A stretch of 64,000 nt of DNA from SZAS-103 sp038226665 (GCA_038226665.1 JBBRQI010000005.1:73729-137728), one strand, 5' to 3'. Numbered from the stretch's first letter, positions 29,925 to 40,175 are shown. Numbers and translations are program-made. Notes: generated from the letters alone by a model not told the origin.

Positions 29925-29998
29925 GGCGCACCGACCGGTCGTGGGAGGGCTAGAGATTAGCGCGATTACGACACCGTATGCGCGGGCTGGCAAAGCGA

Positions 29999-32900
29999 TC
30001 AGGCCGCCTTGCGCGCCTCGGCCGGCTCGCGCCAGCGCTGCATCAGCGACTTCCATTGCGGCAACGCTGCGGCCAGATGCGCTTCCTTGACGTGTCCGTA
30101 GCCGCGAATGCGCTCTGGCACGCTGGCGATTTCGATGGCCAGCGCGACATTGCCCGGCGACAACCCGGCAAGCAGCGCATTGATGTCGGAGAAATAATCG
30201 GCGATCAGCTTGCGTTCGGTACGGCGTTCATGGGTGCGGCCGAAGATGTCGAACATGCCGCCGCGCAGGAAGCGGAATTTCGCGAGCATGCCGAATGCGG
30301 GCAGCATCCACGGCCCGAACTCCTTCTTGATCAGGCGACCACCTGCATCCTTTTTCGCGAACAGCGGCGGAGCGAGGTGGAAGCGGATCTTGTAATCGCC
30401 CTCGAACTGCTGGGCGACGCGACGCTTGAAATCGCCGGACGTGTACAGGCGCGCGACTTCGTATTCGTCCTTGTACGCCATCAACTTGAACGCATAGCGA
30501 GCGACGGCTTCGGTCAACGCGGTCGAACCCGGAACCTGCGCGGCTTCGGTCGAGCGGACCTTGTCCAAGAGCGCGCGGTATTTGCGTGCGTAGGCAGCAT
30601 TCTGGTACTGGTTGAGGAAGACGTCGCGACGTGCGATCGCTTCGTCGAGATTGCGCGACAGGCGAGCATCGTCGAGAGGCAATTCGGCGACATCGGATTT
30701 CTTCGTTGCGCGTTGACGCGGAATCGGGTCGGCAAGTACTTGCGCATCCGACGCCTGCGCGACCCGCAAGCCAGCGGCAGTGCGCACGGCATCCGCATCG
30801 ATCGCGGCCAGCCGTCCCCATGCGAATGCGGCCTTGTTCATTTCGACCGCGGCTGCATTCAATTCAATTGCGCGCAACAAAGCATCCAGCGATACCGGCA
30901 CCAGGCCTTGCTGCCAAGCGACGCCAAGCATGAACAGGTTTGCTGCGATCGCATCGCCCATCAGCGCGGTCGCGATTGCGGTCGCTTCGATTTGCATCGG
31001 TTCGCCACCGTCCAGCGCGGTACGCACGGCAGCCACGATCTCGTTCGCGGGAAAGCGCATGTCGGGATGCATCGTGAAACCGCCCGGCATCGCCTCATGG
31101 GTGTTGAGCACCACTTGGCTGCGCTCGGCGCGGATCTTCGACAAAGCCCAGTAATCATTGACCACGACCATGTCGCAACCGAGCACGAGGTCGGCTTCGC
31201 CCGCGGCGATGCGCACCGCGTGGATGTCGTCCGGCGATTTCGCGATGCGTACATGCGTCGTCACCGCGCCGCCTTTCTGCGCGAGGCCGGTCTGGTCGAG
31301 CACGCTCGCGCCCTTGTTTTCCAGATGCCCGGCCATGCCAAGCAGCGCGCCGATGGTGACGACGCCAGTCCCGCCGACGCCGGTGATCAGGATGTTCCAG
31401 GGCTGGTCGAGGTTCGACTTGAAGCGCGGCAACGGTAAATTGTCGAGACGCTCGGCGACCGCGTCCTTCGCCGATTTCGCGCTGCCCTTGCGCAGTTCGC
31501 CGCCATGCACGGTAACGAAACTCGGGCAGAAGCCCTTGGTGCAGGAGTAATCCTTGTTGCAGCCGCTCTGGTCGATCGCGCGCTTGCGGCCGAATTCGGT
31601 TTCTTTCGGCAGCACGGCGACGCAGAACGATTTCTCGCCGCAGTCGCCGCAGCCCTCGCAAACCAGCGAGTTGATCATCACGCGTTTTTTCGGATCGGGA
31701 AGCTTGCCGCGCTTGCGGCGACGACGCTTCTCGGTCGCGCAGGTCTGGTCGTAGATCAGCACCGACACGCCGGAAATTTCGCGCAGTCGCTTCTGCGTTG
31801 CGTCGAGCAGGTCGCGGTCAAGGAATTCCACGCCTTTCGGGAAGATGTCGGGCTTCGACCACTTCGCGATGTCGTCGCTCATCACGATGATGGTTTCGAC
31901 GCCTTCACTGCGCACCTGATGGGCGATGCCGGGCACGCTGAGCGTGCCGTCCACGGGCTGCCCGCCGGTCATCGCGACGGCATCGTTGTAGAGGATCTTG
32001 TAGGTGATGTTGACCTTGGCCGCGACAGCTTGGCGAATGGCGAGCGAGCCAGAATGGAAATACGTTCCATCCCCGAGGTTCTGGAACACGTGTTTCGTTT
32101 CGGTGAACGGCGCCTGCCCGCACCATGTCACGCCTTCGCCGCCCATCTGGGTGAAGGTGTCGGTGTTGCGATCCATCCACGTGACCATGTAATGGCAGCC
32201 GATACCCGCAAGCGCGCGCGAACCTTCCGGCACAGCGGTCGAGGTGTTGTGCGGGCAGCCCGCGCAGTAGTGCGGAACGCGCGGGAAGTTCGCGCGCGGC
32301 AATGCGAGTTCGGCTTCCTTTGCGGCGATCCACTTCAGGCGATCGCGGATCGTTTCGGTGGTGTGGAAGCGTGCGAGGCGCTTTGCAATGACTCTTGCGA
32401 TGCGCGCGGGTGTAAGTTCGTTCGTCGACGGCAGGATCCATTCGCCGGCTTCGTCGTATTTGCCAACGACCGACGGACGCCGCGCATGATCCCAGTTGTA
32501 CATTGCCTCCTTCATCTGCGATTCGATGAAGCTGCGCTTTTCCTCGACCACGATGATGTCTTCAAGCCCAGCCGCGAACGCGCGGATGCCGACCGGCTCG
32601 AGCGGCCAGGTCATGCCGATCTTGTAGACGCGGATGCCGATATCGGCGGCGGCCTTGCGGTCTATCCCCAGATACTCGAGCGCCTGCAGCACGTCGAGGT
32701 AACTCTTGCCGGTGGTGACGATGCCAAGCCGCGCCTTTGGCGAATCGAACACGACGCGATCGATCCGGTTCGCGCGCGCGAACGCCTCGGCCGCGCGCAC
32801 GCCGTACTGGTGCAGGCGCATTTCCTGGTTCAGTGGCGGATCCGGCCAGCGGATGTTGAGCCCGCCCGGCGGCAATTCGAAATCCGCAGGAATGATGATG

Positions 32901-33604
32901 TCGAGCTGGTGCGGATCGACGATCACCGAAGCCGACGATTCCACCGTTTCCGCGATCGTCTTGAAGCCGACCCAGCGGCCAGTGAAGCGCGACATCGCCC
33001 AGCCCAGCAGGCCCATGTCGAGGATGTCCTGCACGCCGGCCGGATTGAGGATGGGCATCATTGCAGAAACGAACTCGAGTTCCGATCCGTGCGGCAATGT
33101 GGACGACCGACACGCGTGATCGTCCGCCGCGAGCGCGAGCACGCCGCCATGCTTCGACGTGCCCGCCGCGTTGCCGTGCTTGAACACGTCGCCGCAGCGG
33201 TCCACGCCCGGCCCTTTGCCGTACCACATCGCGAACACGCCATCGACGGTTGCGCCTGGGAACAGGTTGGTCTGCTGCGAACCCCAGACCATGGTCGCGC
33301 CGAGGTCCTCGTTGATCCCCGGAACGAACTCGATGGACGCTGCCTTCAGGTGTTTCTTCGCTTTCCACAATTCCAGATCGAAACCGCCGAGCGGTGAACC
33401 GCGATAACCGGAAATGAAACCGCCGGTGTTGAGTCCCGCCGCGCGATCGCGCAACTGCTGCATCAACGGCAACCGCACCAGAGCCTGCACGCCGGACAGG
33501 AAAATGCGGCCGCTTTCGCGCGCGTACTTGTCGTCGAGCGTGTAGTCGCGATCGAATGCTGCGTCGTGTCTTGCGAGGGCAGGTATGGCGGACATGGCGG
33601 ACAT
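29999..33604 (-). CDS. Indolepyruvate:ferredoxin oxidoreductase, fused alpha and beta subunits
   Basis: This 1201-residue fusion oxidatively decarboxylates aryl or branched 2-oxo acids to acyl-CoA, with thiamine diphosphate and Fe-S clusters. N-terminal part: GFISGYRGSPLGGFDLELWK. Middle: CAGCPHNTST and the ThDP site GDGTYFHSGSLAIRQAV with NDAVAMTGGQPVDG. A cysteine cluster CEGCGDCGEKSFCVAV follows. The C-terminal gamma-type domain begins ITGVGGTGVVTIGALLGMAG. Such fused IorA-IorB proteins are usual in aerobic proteobacteria. The start codon sits in a small tandem repeat (MSAMSA), so ATG 33604 or 33595 are both possible. Confidence 0.93.
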   Translation of the reverse strand: MSAMSAIPALARHDAAFDRDYTLDDKYARESGRIFLSGVQALVRLPLMQQLRDRAAGLNTGGFISGYRGSPLGGFDLELWKAKKHLKAASIEFVPGINEDLGATMVWGSQQTNLFPGATVDGVFAMWYGKGPGVDRCGDVFKHGNAAGTSKHGGVLALAADDHACRSSTLPHGSELEFVSAMMPILNPAGVQDILDMGLLGWAMSRFTGRWVGFKTIAETVESSASVIVDPHQLDIIIPADFELPPGGLNIRWPDPPLNQEMRLHQYGVRAAEAFARANRIDRVVFDSPKARLGIVTTGKSYLDVLQALEYLGIDRKAAADIGIRVYKIGMTWPLEPVGIRAFAAGLEDIIVVEEKRSFIESQMKEAMYNWDHARRPSVVGKYDEAGEWILPSTNELTPARIARVIAKRLARFHTTETIRDRLKWIAAKEAELALPRANFPRVPHYCAGCPHNTSTAVPEGSRALAGIGCHYMVTWMDRNTDTFTQMGGEGVTWCGQAPFTETKHVFQNLGDGTYFHSGSLAIRQAVAAKVNITYKILYNDAVAMTGGQPVDGTLSVPGIAHQVRSEGVETIIVMSDDIAKWSKPDIFPKGVEFLDRDLLDATQKRLREISGVSVLIYDQTCATEKRRRRKRGKLPDPKKRVMINSLVCEGCGDCGEKSFCVAVLPKETEFGRKRAIDQSGCNKDYSCTKGFCPSFVTVHGGELRKGSAKSAKDAVAERLDNLPLPRFKSNLDQPWNILITGVGGTGVVTIGALLGMAGHLENKGASVLDQTGLAQKGGAVTTHVRIAKSPDDIHAVRIAAGEADLVLGCDMVVVNDYWALSKIRAERSQVVLNTHEAMPGGFTMHPDMRFPANEIVAAVRTALDGGEPMQIEATAIATALMGDAIAANLFMLGVAWQQGLVPVSLDALLRAIELNAAAVEMNKAAFAWGRLAAIDADAVRTAAGLRVAQASDAQVLADPIPRQRATKKSDVAELPLDDARLSRNLDEAIARRDVFLNQYQNAAYARKYRALLDKVRSTEAAQVPGSTALTEAVARYAFKLMAYKDEYEVARLYTSGDFKRRVAQQFEGDYKIRFHLAPPLFAKKDAGGRLIKKEFGPWMLPAFGMLAKFRFLRGGMFDIFGRTHERRTERKLIADYFSDINALLAGLSPGNVALAIEIASVPERIRGYGHVKEAHLAAALPQWKSLMQRWREPAEARKAA

Positions 33605-33807
33605 GGCGGATTTCCGGATGAGTCGACGCGGCAGGCGTACGTTGTTGCGCGCCGGGCCAGAACCCGCAAAGCATATCAGTCATGCGTCTGCCGGCTGTTG
33701 CTGCGACCGCGTTCGCGGTATTAGCCTTGCACGCATTGCGCCGATGGTTCACTGTTCGCGCAAGAGGGCGCGCAACAGAGTCCGGCGCCATTCGCCAGGG
33801 GTTCCGA

Positions 33808-35004
33808 ATGCAGTATTCCGACATGTGCGTGCTGATGGTCGAGGATCACGACTTCCAGCGTCGCCTCGGAATGCGGTTACTCGGCGAACTCGGCATCGGC
33901 CGCACGGTCGAGGCCGCGGGCGGATTTGAAGCGCTCGAACTCCTGCGTTCGATGGACAAGCCTCCGGACGTCGTGCTGGTGGACCTCGACATGCCCGGCA
34001 TGGACGGCGTCGAATTCATCGGACTGATCGCGCAGCACCGGCTGGCTCCGGCGATCGCGATGGTCAGTGCGATGGATGCGGCATTGCTGCATACGGTGCA
34101 GGTCATGGCCGAAGCGCTGGGCCTGCGCGTGCTCGGCAGCGTGGCCAAGCCGCTCACCACAGAGAAGCTGGCGCACCTGCTGGGGCTGCTGGATACCGAG
34201 CCGAGCGCCAAAACTCCGTATGCACTCGTGCAGACGACCGTCGAACAGGTGCGCGCGGCGTTCGACGACAACCTGATCGTCCCGTGGTTCCAGCCGCAGG
34301 CCGAAATGCACAATGGCAAGGTCGTCAGCGTCGAGGCCCTCGCGCGCTGGATACAGCCGGACGGACAGGCCCTCAGCGCGGTGCATTTCATGCCGCTTGT
34401 CGAGGCGCACGGGATGATCGGGGCGTTTACCGAACGCATGCTGGGGCTGAGCTGCGAATGGCAGCATCGCTGGGCGGCGGAAGGAATGCGACTGAAAGTC
34501 TCGGTCAATATCTCCGCGCAGAACCTCACCGGGGCGGAGGTCGCCGACCACTACGAACGGGTGGTGCGCAGCCACGGCTTGCAGCCGGCCGACATCGTCC
34601 TGGAAGTGACCGAGAGCGCGCTGATGAGCGACACCGCGAGCGGGCTGGCGATGCTTGCGCGACTGCGCCTCAAGGGTTTCGGCCTGAGCGTCGACGACTT
34701 CGGCACCGGCTACTCGTCGCTCGCGCAACTCTCCGAAATCCCGTTTACCGAACTCAAGATCGATCGCGGCTTCGTGCATCGCGCACCCGAGCAGCCGCGC
34801 AAGGTGGCAATGATCGAGACCAGCATCGACCTGGCGCGCAAGCTCGACCTGAAGGTCGTCGCCGAAGGCGTCGAGACGATGGAGGAATGGCAGCTTCTCG
34901 CCCAGCGCGGTTGCGACTTAGCCCAGGGCTACCTGATCTCGCCGGCGGTTCCGGGCGACCGGTTGGCCGAGGCGGTCGAGCGCTGGCGCAACACGCGGCA
35001 ATAA
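33808..35004 (+). CDS. Response regulator with EAL phosphodiesterase domain
   Basis: This 398-residue protein begins with a receiver domain (VLMVEDHDFQRRLGMRLLGE; phospho-acceptor Asp59 in LVDLDMPGMDG; conserved Lys in SVAKPLTTEK). It ends in an EAL domain for cleaving cyclic di-GMP. Catalytic motifs are complete: VEALARW, VNISAQNL, LEVTESAL, VDDFGTGYSSLAQL, ELKIDRGF, VAEGVET and LAQGYLISPAV. An active phosphodiesterase switched by phosphorylation is expected. Two bases separate its stop from the ATG of the hybrid kinase, the likely partner. Confidence 0.93.
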   Translation: MQYSDMCVLMVEDHDFQRRLGMRLLGELGIGRTVEAAGGFEALELLRSMDKPPDVVLVDLDMPGMDGVEFIGLIAQHRLAPAIAMVSAMDAALLHTVQVMAEALGLRVLGSVAKPLTTEKLAHLLGLLDTEPSAKTPYALVQTTVEQVRAAFDDNLIVPWFQPQAEMHNGKVVSVEALARWIQPDGQALSAVHFMPLVEAHGMIGAFTERMLGLSCEWQHRWAAEGMRLKVSVNISAQNLTGAEVADHYERVVRSHGLQPADIVLEVTESALMSDTASGLAMLARLRLKGFGLSVDDFGTGYSSLAQLSEIPFTELKIDRGFVHRAPEQPRKVAMIETSIDLARKLDLKVVAEGVETMEEWQLLAQRGCDLAQGYLISPAVPGDRLAEAVERWRNTRQ

Positions 35005-35006
35005 CC

Positions 35007-37868
35007 ATGCAATGGCCCGGCAGGTCCACGATCCGCCTGCAATTGCTCGGCCTGTTTGGGCTATGGGTGTTTGCGCTCGTGGCGGTGCTCGGGCTCGACG
35101 AATGGGGGCGACGCCAGCACGAGGAAGCGTTGCGTCAACTTGGCGACGAAACCCTGGTCAGCCTGCGGCGTATCCAGGCGGTGTCGGACAGCTATGGCCT
35201 GGATGTCGTCAACACCGTCTTTCGGGTGCGCAACAATGCGCTGGACTGGAGCGCTGGTCGCGACACGATGGATGCGGCGCGCAGCCGCATCGACACGGAA
35301 TGGGCCGCGTTGCAGGCATTGCCGCACACGCCGGAGGAGACCGTGCTGCTGCACGAGATCGCGGGCGCACGCGTCCGTGCCGACAACCTCATGGCGCGAC
35401 TGCGCCTGGCACTGCAGATCCATGACGAACGCTCGTTTGGACGCTTGACTGGCAGTGAGGTGTTCCCCGCGATCGACCCGGTGACCTCGCGCCTGCAACA
35501 CCTCGGCACCCTGGTCCTGGCCCGCGGACAGCAGCAGGTGCGCGAGGAGAATGCGCGCGCACTGAATGCCGGCAAACTGCGCATCGGCCTTAGCCTGTTC
35601 ATGCTGTTGCTGGCGGGATGGTTCGCGAACCGGGTCTTGCGCAACATCTATCGCGGCGTGGAAGCCCTGATCGACCTGACCTCGCAGATGCGCCGCCGCG
35701 ACTACGCCGCGCTACCGAGCTACCGCGCGCAGGGCGAACTCGGCGAGGTTCTGGACAGCTTCCTCGCAATGCGCGATGGCGTACGCGATTCCGAGGCGGC
35801 GCAATCGGAATTGCTCGCACGCAACGAACAGGTGCGCAAGACACTCGCGCGCAGCGAGGATTTCCAGCGTTCGCTGTTCGCGGCGGCGCAGGTGGCGGTG
35901 ATGTCGATCGACCTCGCTGGCCGTTTCAGCAGTTTCAACCCGTACGCCGAGCAATTGTCCGGCTACGGCGCGTCCGAGATGATCGGCCAGCGCAGTCTTG
36001 CGCGGCTGCTGCTGCTGACCGAAGTACGCGAAGTGGCCGAACACCTCGGCGCGGTACTCGGTGAAACCGTGCCAGCCGACGCGCGCCTGATTCCGGCGTT
36101 GCTCGAACTCGGCCTGCAGGCCCATGAGTGGACGCTGGTGCGCAAGGATGGCGAAAAAGTGCCGATCTTGCTGGCGACCTCTGCGATGCGCGATGAGCGC
36201 AACGAGATCACCGGTTACCTGTGCGTCGCGACGGACCTGACCCGGATCAAGCTGCTCGAGGACGCATTGCGCGCAAGCGAGGTTGCCGAACGCGATGCCA
36301 ACCTCGCCAAGAGCGAATTCCTCGCCGCGATGAGCCACGAGATCCGCACGCCGATGATCGGCGTGACTGGCATGCTCGAAGTGCTTTCGCACGAAGCGCT
36401 CGCACCCGAGCAACGCCGCATCGTCGGTACCATCCAGGATTCGGCGCAGGCTTTGCTGCGCATCCTCGGGGACATCCTCGATTTCTCGAAGATCGATGCC
36501 GGACGCCTCGAGCTCGCACCGGTCGCCTTGAGCCTGGAGCCGCTGCTGCGCAAGACCGTCGAGAATTATTTCGATTCCGCGTCGAGCAAGGGCCTCGCCC
36601 TCGTCTGCGAAATCGATCCGCGCGCGTCACCGGCGCACGTCGGCGATCCGATGCGGTTGCGCCAGATCTTGTCGAACTTCCTGTCGAACGCATTGAAGTT
36701 CACTGAGCAGGGCTCGGTGGTCGCGGCGCTGGAATCGCTGGGCGTCGACGCCGACGGCGAACGCCTGTGCCTGCGGGTAACCGACACCGGCATCGGCGTG
36801 ACCGCCGAACAGCAGGAACGTTTGTTCCAGCCCTTCAGCCAGGCCGAAGGCAGCACCACGCGCAGGTTCGGCGGCACCGGACTGGGGCTGGTGATCTGCA
36901 AGCGGCTGGCCGAATTGATGGGCGGCACGATCACGATGGACAGCGCGCCGGGTGCCGGGACGACGATGCGGTTGTTGCTGAAGTTACCCGTAGCGGACAT
37001 GGCCGATGTGGAAGCCGCCTCGGAATCGGCGTCCGACCGCGACCAGTTCCAGCCGCGTCCGATGCCCGGTGTGCTGCAGGCCGAGAGCGAACGCAGCCTG
37101 GTCTTGCTGGTCGACGACCATCCGACCAATCGACTCGTCGTCGCGCGCCAGCTTGCACTGGCCGGCTACGCCTGCGAGACGGCCGAGGACGGAGTCGACG
37201 GACTGGAACGCTGGCGCAGTGGACGTTACGCGCTGGTTCTTTCGGACATCCACATGCCGCGCATGGACGGTTATCAGCTCACGCGCGCGCTGCGCGAAGA
37301 GGAAGTGCGCGAGGGACATGCGCGCACACCGGTGATTGCGCTGACCGCAGCCGCGCTCAAGAGCGAAGCCCAGCGTTGCCTGGCGGCCGGCATGGACGAT
37401 TATTTGTCGAAGCCGGTGAGCATACGGCAGCTTGCCGAATGCCTCGGGCGCTGGCTGCCGCATGCGCATCCGGTGACGCCAGTGCAAGCGCCAGCACCGG
37501 CGACTGAAGTCGCTCCCGCGGCGGCGCAAACCACGACCGCATTGATCGACATCAGCGTTCTGGATGCGCTGATCGGCGGCGATGCCGCGCAACGACGCAT
37601 GGTCCTCGACGACTATCTCGCCACCACCACGAAGGATTTGCAGGCTGCGGCGCGCGCGTTCGCAAACAACGACTATCTGCAGCTTGCGCGCGAAGCGCAC
37701 CGGGTCAAGGGCGCTGCGATGCTGGTCGGCGCAAGCGAACTCGCCAGCGCCGCCGCCGCCCTCGAGCAGGCGGCGCGGACCGCCGATCCGCCGCGCATGG
37801 CGCAGCTGCTCGCCGAACTGGAGACAGCCGTCGAACGCCTGCGGTTGCACGTTGCTCAGAACGTGTAA
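35007..37868 (+). CDS. Hybrid sensor histidine kinase with receiver and HPt domains
   Basis: This 953-residue membrane kinase has two membrane helices (about 9-31 and 193-212) around a helical periplasmic sensor. Then come a HAMP-like linker, a PAS domain (about 280-400) and HisKA with phosphorylated His444 (AMSHEIRTPMIG). The ATPase domain has TDTGIGVTAEQQERLFQPF and GGTGLGLVICKRL, the receiver has Asp747 (LVLSDIHMPRMDG), and a C-terminal HPt carries His898 (AHRVKGAAMLVG). It could run a full phosphorelay to the REC-EAL protein just upstream. Its 3' end overlaps the convergent receptor gene by 13 bases. Confidence 0.93.
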   Translation: MQWPGRSTIRLQLLGLFGLWVFALVAVLGLDEWGRRQHEEALRQLGDETLVSLRRIQAVSDSYGLDVVNTVFRVRNNALDWSAGRDTMDAARSRIDTEWAALQALPHTPEETVLLHEIAGARVRADNLMARLRLALQIHDERSFGRLTGSEVFPAIDPVTSRLQHLGTLVLARGQQQVREENARALNAGKLRIGLSLFMLLLAGWFANRVLRNIYRGVEALIDLTSQMRRRDYAALPSYRAQGELGEVLDSFLAMRDGVRDSEAAQSELLARNEQVRKTLARSEDFQRSLFAAAQVAVMSIDLAGRFSSFNPYAEQLSGYGASEMIGQRSLARLLLLTEVREVAEHLGAVLGETVPADARLIPALLELGLQAHEWTLVRKDGEKVPILLATSAMRDERNEITGYLCVATDLTRIKLLEDALRASEVAERDANLAKSEFLAAMSHEIRTPMIGVTGMLEVLSHEALAPEQRRIVGTIQDSAQALLRILGDILDFSKIDAGRLELAPVALSLEPLLRKTVENYFDSASSKGLALVCEIDPRASPAHVGDPMRLRQILSNFLSNALKFTEQGSVVAALESLGVDADGERLCLRVTDTGIGVTAEQQERLFQPFSQAEGSTTRRFGGTGLGLVICKRLAELMGGTITMDSAPGAGTTMRLLLKLPVADMADVEAASESASDRDQFQPRPMPGVLQAESERSLVLLVDDHPTNRLVVARQLALAGYACETAEDGVDGLERWRSGRYALVLSDIHMPRMDGYQLTRALREEEVREGHARTPVIALTAAALKSEAQRCLAAGMDDYLSKPVSIRQLAECLGRWLPHAHPVTPVQAPAPATEVAPAAAQTTTALIDISVLDALIGGDAAQRRMVLDDYLATTTKDLQAAARAFANNDYLQLAREAHRVKGAAMLVGASELASAAAALEQAARTADPPRMAQLLAELETAVERLRLHVAQNV

Positions 37869-39970
37869 CGCAAGCTAAGCCGCAGCGATCGCGGCTCGAA
37901 GACATGGAAGTGGATGTCGTTCACGCCGTCAGCCGGTTCACCCTGCAGGCGTGACGCGAAGTAATAGTCGATGTCGTGATCGCGGCCGTCCAGTGCGTTC
38001 AGCACGTCCAGGTACACGCCGTACTGCTTCCATTCCCGACCGACACGCAGGTTCAGCAGGGTCGAGCCCTTCGAGCGCACGCTGTTGTCCTCGATCAGCG
38101 GATAGCTGCCGAAGTGCCGCAGTCGCGCGCTCGCGAGCCAGCCGCCATCGGACTTGGCGACCACATCGGCGCTGATGACCAGCGGGATCGAACCAGGGAT
38201 TTCGTTGCCGACCGGATCGGGATCGGTGAACTTCGCCTTGCTGTACGACGCTTCGATATCTGCGGTCACGTACTTGTTGGCGAACCAGGACAGCGCGAAT
38301 TCGGTGCCATCGCGTTTGGTCGGGCGACTGGGTTCGGTGGTGCCGCCATCGCCGGTGAACAGCAACTCCGAATCGAGCTTGAGCGTCCAGAAGGCCAGCG
38401 TCGCACTGAAGTTGTCGCTGAAGTACAAGCGGCCGCCGAGTTCGCCACCCTTTGAACCGACTAACGGCGTGACTTTTTGCGCCGGATCGCCGGTGCCTGG
38501 ATCGACAGTGATCGTCGTGCCGCGCGCGTCGTTGGAATGGAAGCCGGTGCCGAAGCTTGCGTACAGTTCCAGCGGCTGCGCAACGCGGTAGATCAGACTG
38601 GCCTTGTAAGAGGCCTTGCCGGCGCTGGCAGCGCCCGAGTTCGCGGGCAGCGAGCTGTCCACGTTGAAGTGGTAGGCGTCGTAGCGCGCGCCGACGTAGC
38701 TGCGCAGCTTGTCGGTGAAGCGAAATTCATTCGCCGCAAACACGCCGAGGCTTCCCTCGCCAACCGCGTCGTCGCGCACGGTGCCAATGACTTGGCGCTT
38801 TTCGGTATGGAACAGGCCGACCTCGCCGATGTCATCAAAGCGGCCTTCCGCCCCTACGCGCCAGCGGCTGCGGCCGCTCTCCCATTGTTGCGACAGGTTG
38901 AAGCCGTAGATCTTTCGTCGATCGACCTGCTCGAACTGGTCGCCCTGCACCGGGTTGTCGAGGAAGTAGGTGAAATCCGACCACAGGTTGAGGCTGTAGT
39001 CGATCGCGTATGCGCTGGCCTCGAAGTTGCCGCCGAACGCCGGACCCTTCCAGCCACCGGAGAGGCTGTAACGCGAGGTCTTGCCTCCGTCGGTCGGTTC
39101 GAGCTGGCCGAACTGGTCAATCAAGCCCTGGTCGATCGCGCGTTGCGGTATCTGGTCGGGCGAATTCCATTCGTTGTGGTAGCCCATGAAATTCAGATGG
39201 CCCAGCCCGCCCCACCACGGCGCGCTGTAACGCAACAGCACGCTCGCCTTGCCGACATCCTCGTTGAGATTCGTCCACGGCCCGTTGTAGGTCTGCGCCT
39301 CGGCCGCATACAGCAGATTGCCGTCGCCAACTTTCGTGGAATTCAACAGCAGGCCACGCGCATAACCGTATTCGCCGAGCGTTCCGAGCAACTGGCCCTG
39401 CGGAACGGTATCGGCGAGCTCAAGCTTCGCGGAGCCGGCCGACGAAAAATCGCCGACATCCGCGTAGTACACGCCCTTGCGATAAGTCAGTGCGCCGACG
39501 GTCTCCGGAATCAGGAAGTTCAGGTCGCTGTAGCCTTGCCCATGCGCGTGGGTGCGGTTGTTCACCGGCATGCCGTCGACGAAGGTTGCGAAATCGGTAC
39601 CGTGATCCAGGTTGAAGCCGCGCAGGAAATACTGGTTGGCCTTGCCGCTGCCCGAGTGCTGGGTAATCACCAGGCCGGGGATGAATTCCAGCAAATCGGC
39701 GGTGCGATTGCTAGGGCGCGCTGCGATTTCGGCCTGTCCGATTGAGCCTTGCGAAGCCGAGATCGCATCGCCGACCAGATTCTCACGGCGTCCGATCACG
39801 GTGACGGCATCGAGGTTTTTGGCTGGGGTCGGTTTGGTGCTATCGGGTTTGGCGTCGACGTCGGCGTCGGTTCCTGCTGCAGGAGCAGCGACCGGCGCGG
39901 CGTCCTGCGCGAATGCCGACAACGGAATCAACACCAGCGCAAGGCATAGCGGACGGATGGTCGGCTTCAT
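37856..39970 (-). CDS. TonB-dependent outer-membrane receptor (candidate nickel/metal receptor)
   Basis: This 704-residue protein has a signal peptide (MKPTIRPLCLALVLIPLSAF) and an Ala/Pro/Asp-rich linker. The plug domain contains NLDAVTVIGRRENLVGDAIS, DLLEFIPGLVITQHSGSGKA and FLRGFNLDHGTDFATFVDGM. The 22-strand barrel ends in the aromatic signature SLRLSLRYTF. The adjacent, divergent nikR and the palindrome between them suggest nickel-regulated uptake of a metal chelate; the ligand is inference. Energy would come from the TonB-ExbB-ExbD system at 7-10 kb. Confidence 0.88.
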   Translation of the reverse strand: MKPTIRPLCLALVLIPLSAFAQDAAPVAAPAAGTDADVDAKPDSTKPTPAKNLDAVTVIGRRENLVGDAISASQGSIGQAEIAARPSNRTADLLEFIPGLVITQHSGSGKANQYFLRGFNLDHGTDFATFVDGMPVNNRTHAHGQGYSDLNFLIPETVGALTYRKGVYYADVGDFSSAGSAKLELADTVPQGQLLGTLGEYGYARGLLLNSTKVGDGNLLYAAEAQTYNGPWTNLNEDVGKASVLLRYSAPWWGGLGHLNFMGYHNEWNSPDQIPQRAIDQGLIDQFGQLEPTDGGKTSRYSLSGGWKGPAFGGNFEASAYAIDYSLNLWSDFTYFLDNPVQGDQFEQVDRRKIYGFNLSQQWESGRSRWRVGAEGRFDDIGEVGLFHTEKRQVIGTVRDDAVGEGSLGVFAANEFRFTDKLRSYVGARYDAYHFNVDSSLPANSGAASAGKASYKASLIYRVAQPLELYASFGTGFHSNDARGTTITVDPGTGDPAQKVTPLVGSKGGELGGRLYFSDNFSATLAFWTLKLDSELLFTGDGGTTEPSRPTKRDGTEFALSWFANKYVTADIEASYSKAKFTDPDPVGNEIPGSIPLVISADVVAKSDGGWLASARLRHFGSYPLIEDNSVRSKGSTLLNLRVGREWKQYGVYLDVLNALDGRDHDIDYYFASRLQGEPADGVNDIHFHVFEPRSLRLSLRYTF

Positions 39971-40062
39971 GGATCACTCCTCCCTGAGAAATCCCGCAGA
40001 TCGCGGTGGCGCGCCGAGATCTCCCCGCCGGCGCATTCGCAAGCTAAGCGACAACCTGTAAA

Positions 40063-40103
40063 CAACGTGTGTCGAATGATGAATTCATCATACTTTGTCG
40101 TTG
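40063..40103. promoter_or_regulatory. Palindromic operator candidate between the TonB receptor and nikR
   Basis: A perfect 16-base palindrome, ATGATGAATTCATCAT (40076-40091), extends to 20 bases with one mismatch pair (40074-40093). Its right end is TCATAC, identical to a NikR half-site; the left end is GAATGA instead of GTATGA. An outer pair CAACG (40063-40067) / CGTTG (40099-40103) frames it. The half-site spacing is 8 bases, not the 16 of the Escherichia coli NikR operator, so NikR binding is plausible but not certain. Confidence 0.6.
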
Positions 40104-40175
40104 GATGCGCACGCGGTTCCAAAATTTCCGCGAAAGCGCCCAAGATGCATGCTCGTCTCTGATCATGGAAGCACC

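Noticed and set aside
33582..33609. Three tandem copies of a GACATGGCG-like 9-mer at the IorAB start
   Set aside because: It is short and in frame (Met-Ser-Ala repeats) and is best read as minor start-codon slippage, not a mobile or regulatory element.
34284..35006. Long open extension upstream of the hybrid kinase
   Set aside because: It runs through the EAL gene in another frame with Arg-rich composition; the kinase starts at ATG 35007 with a membrane helix.
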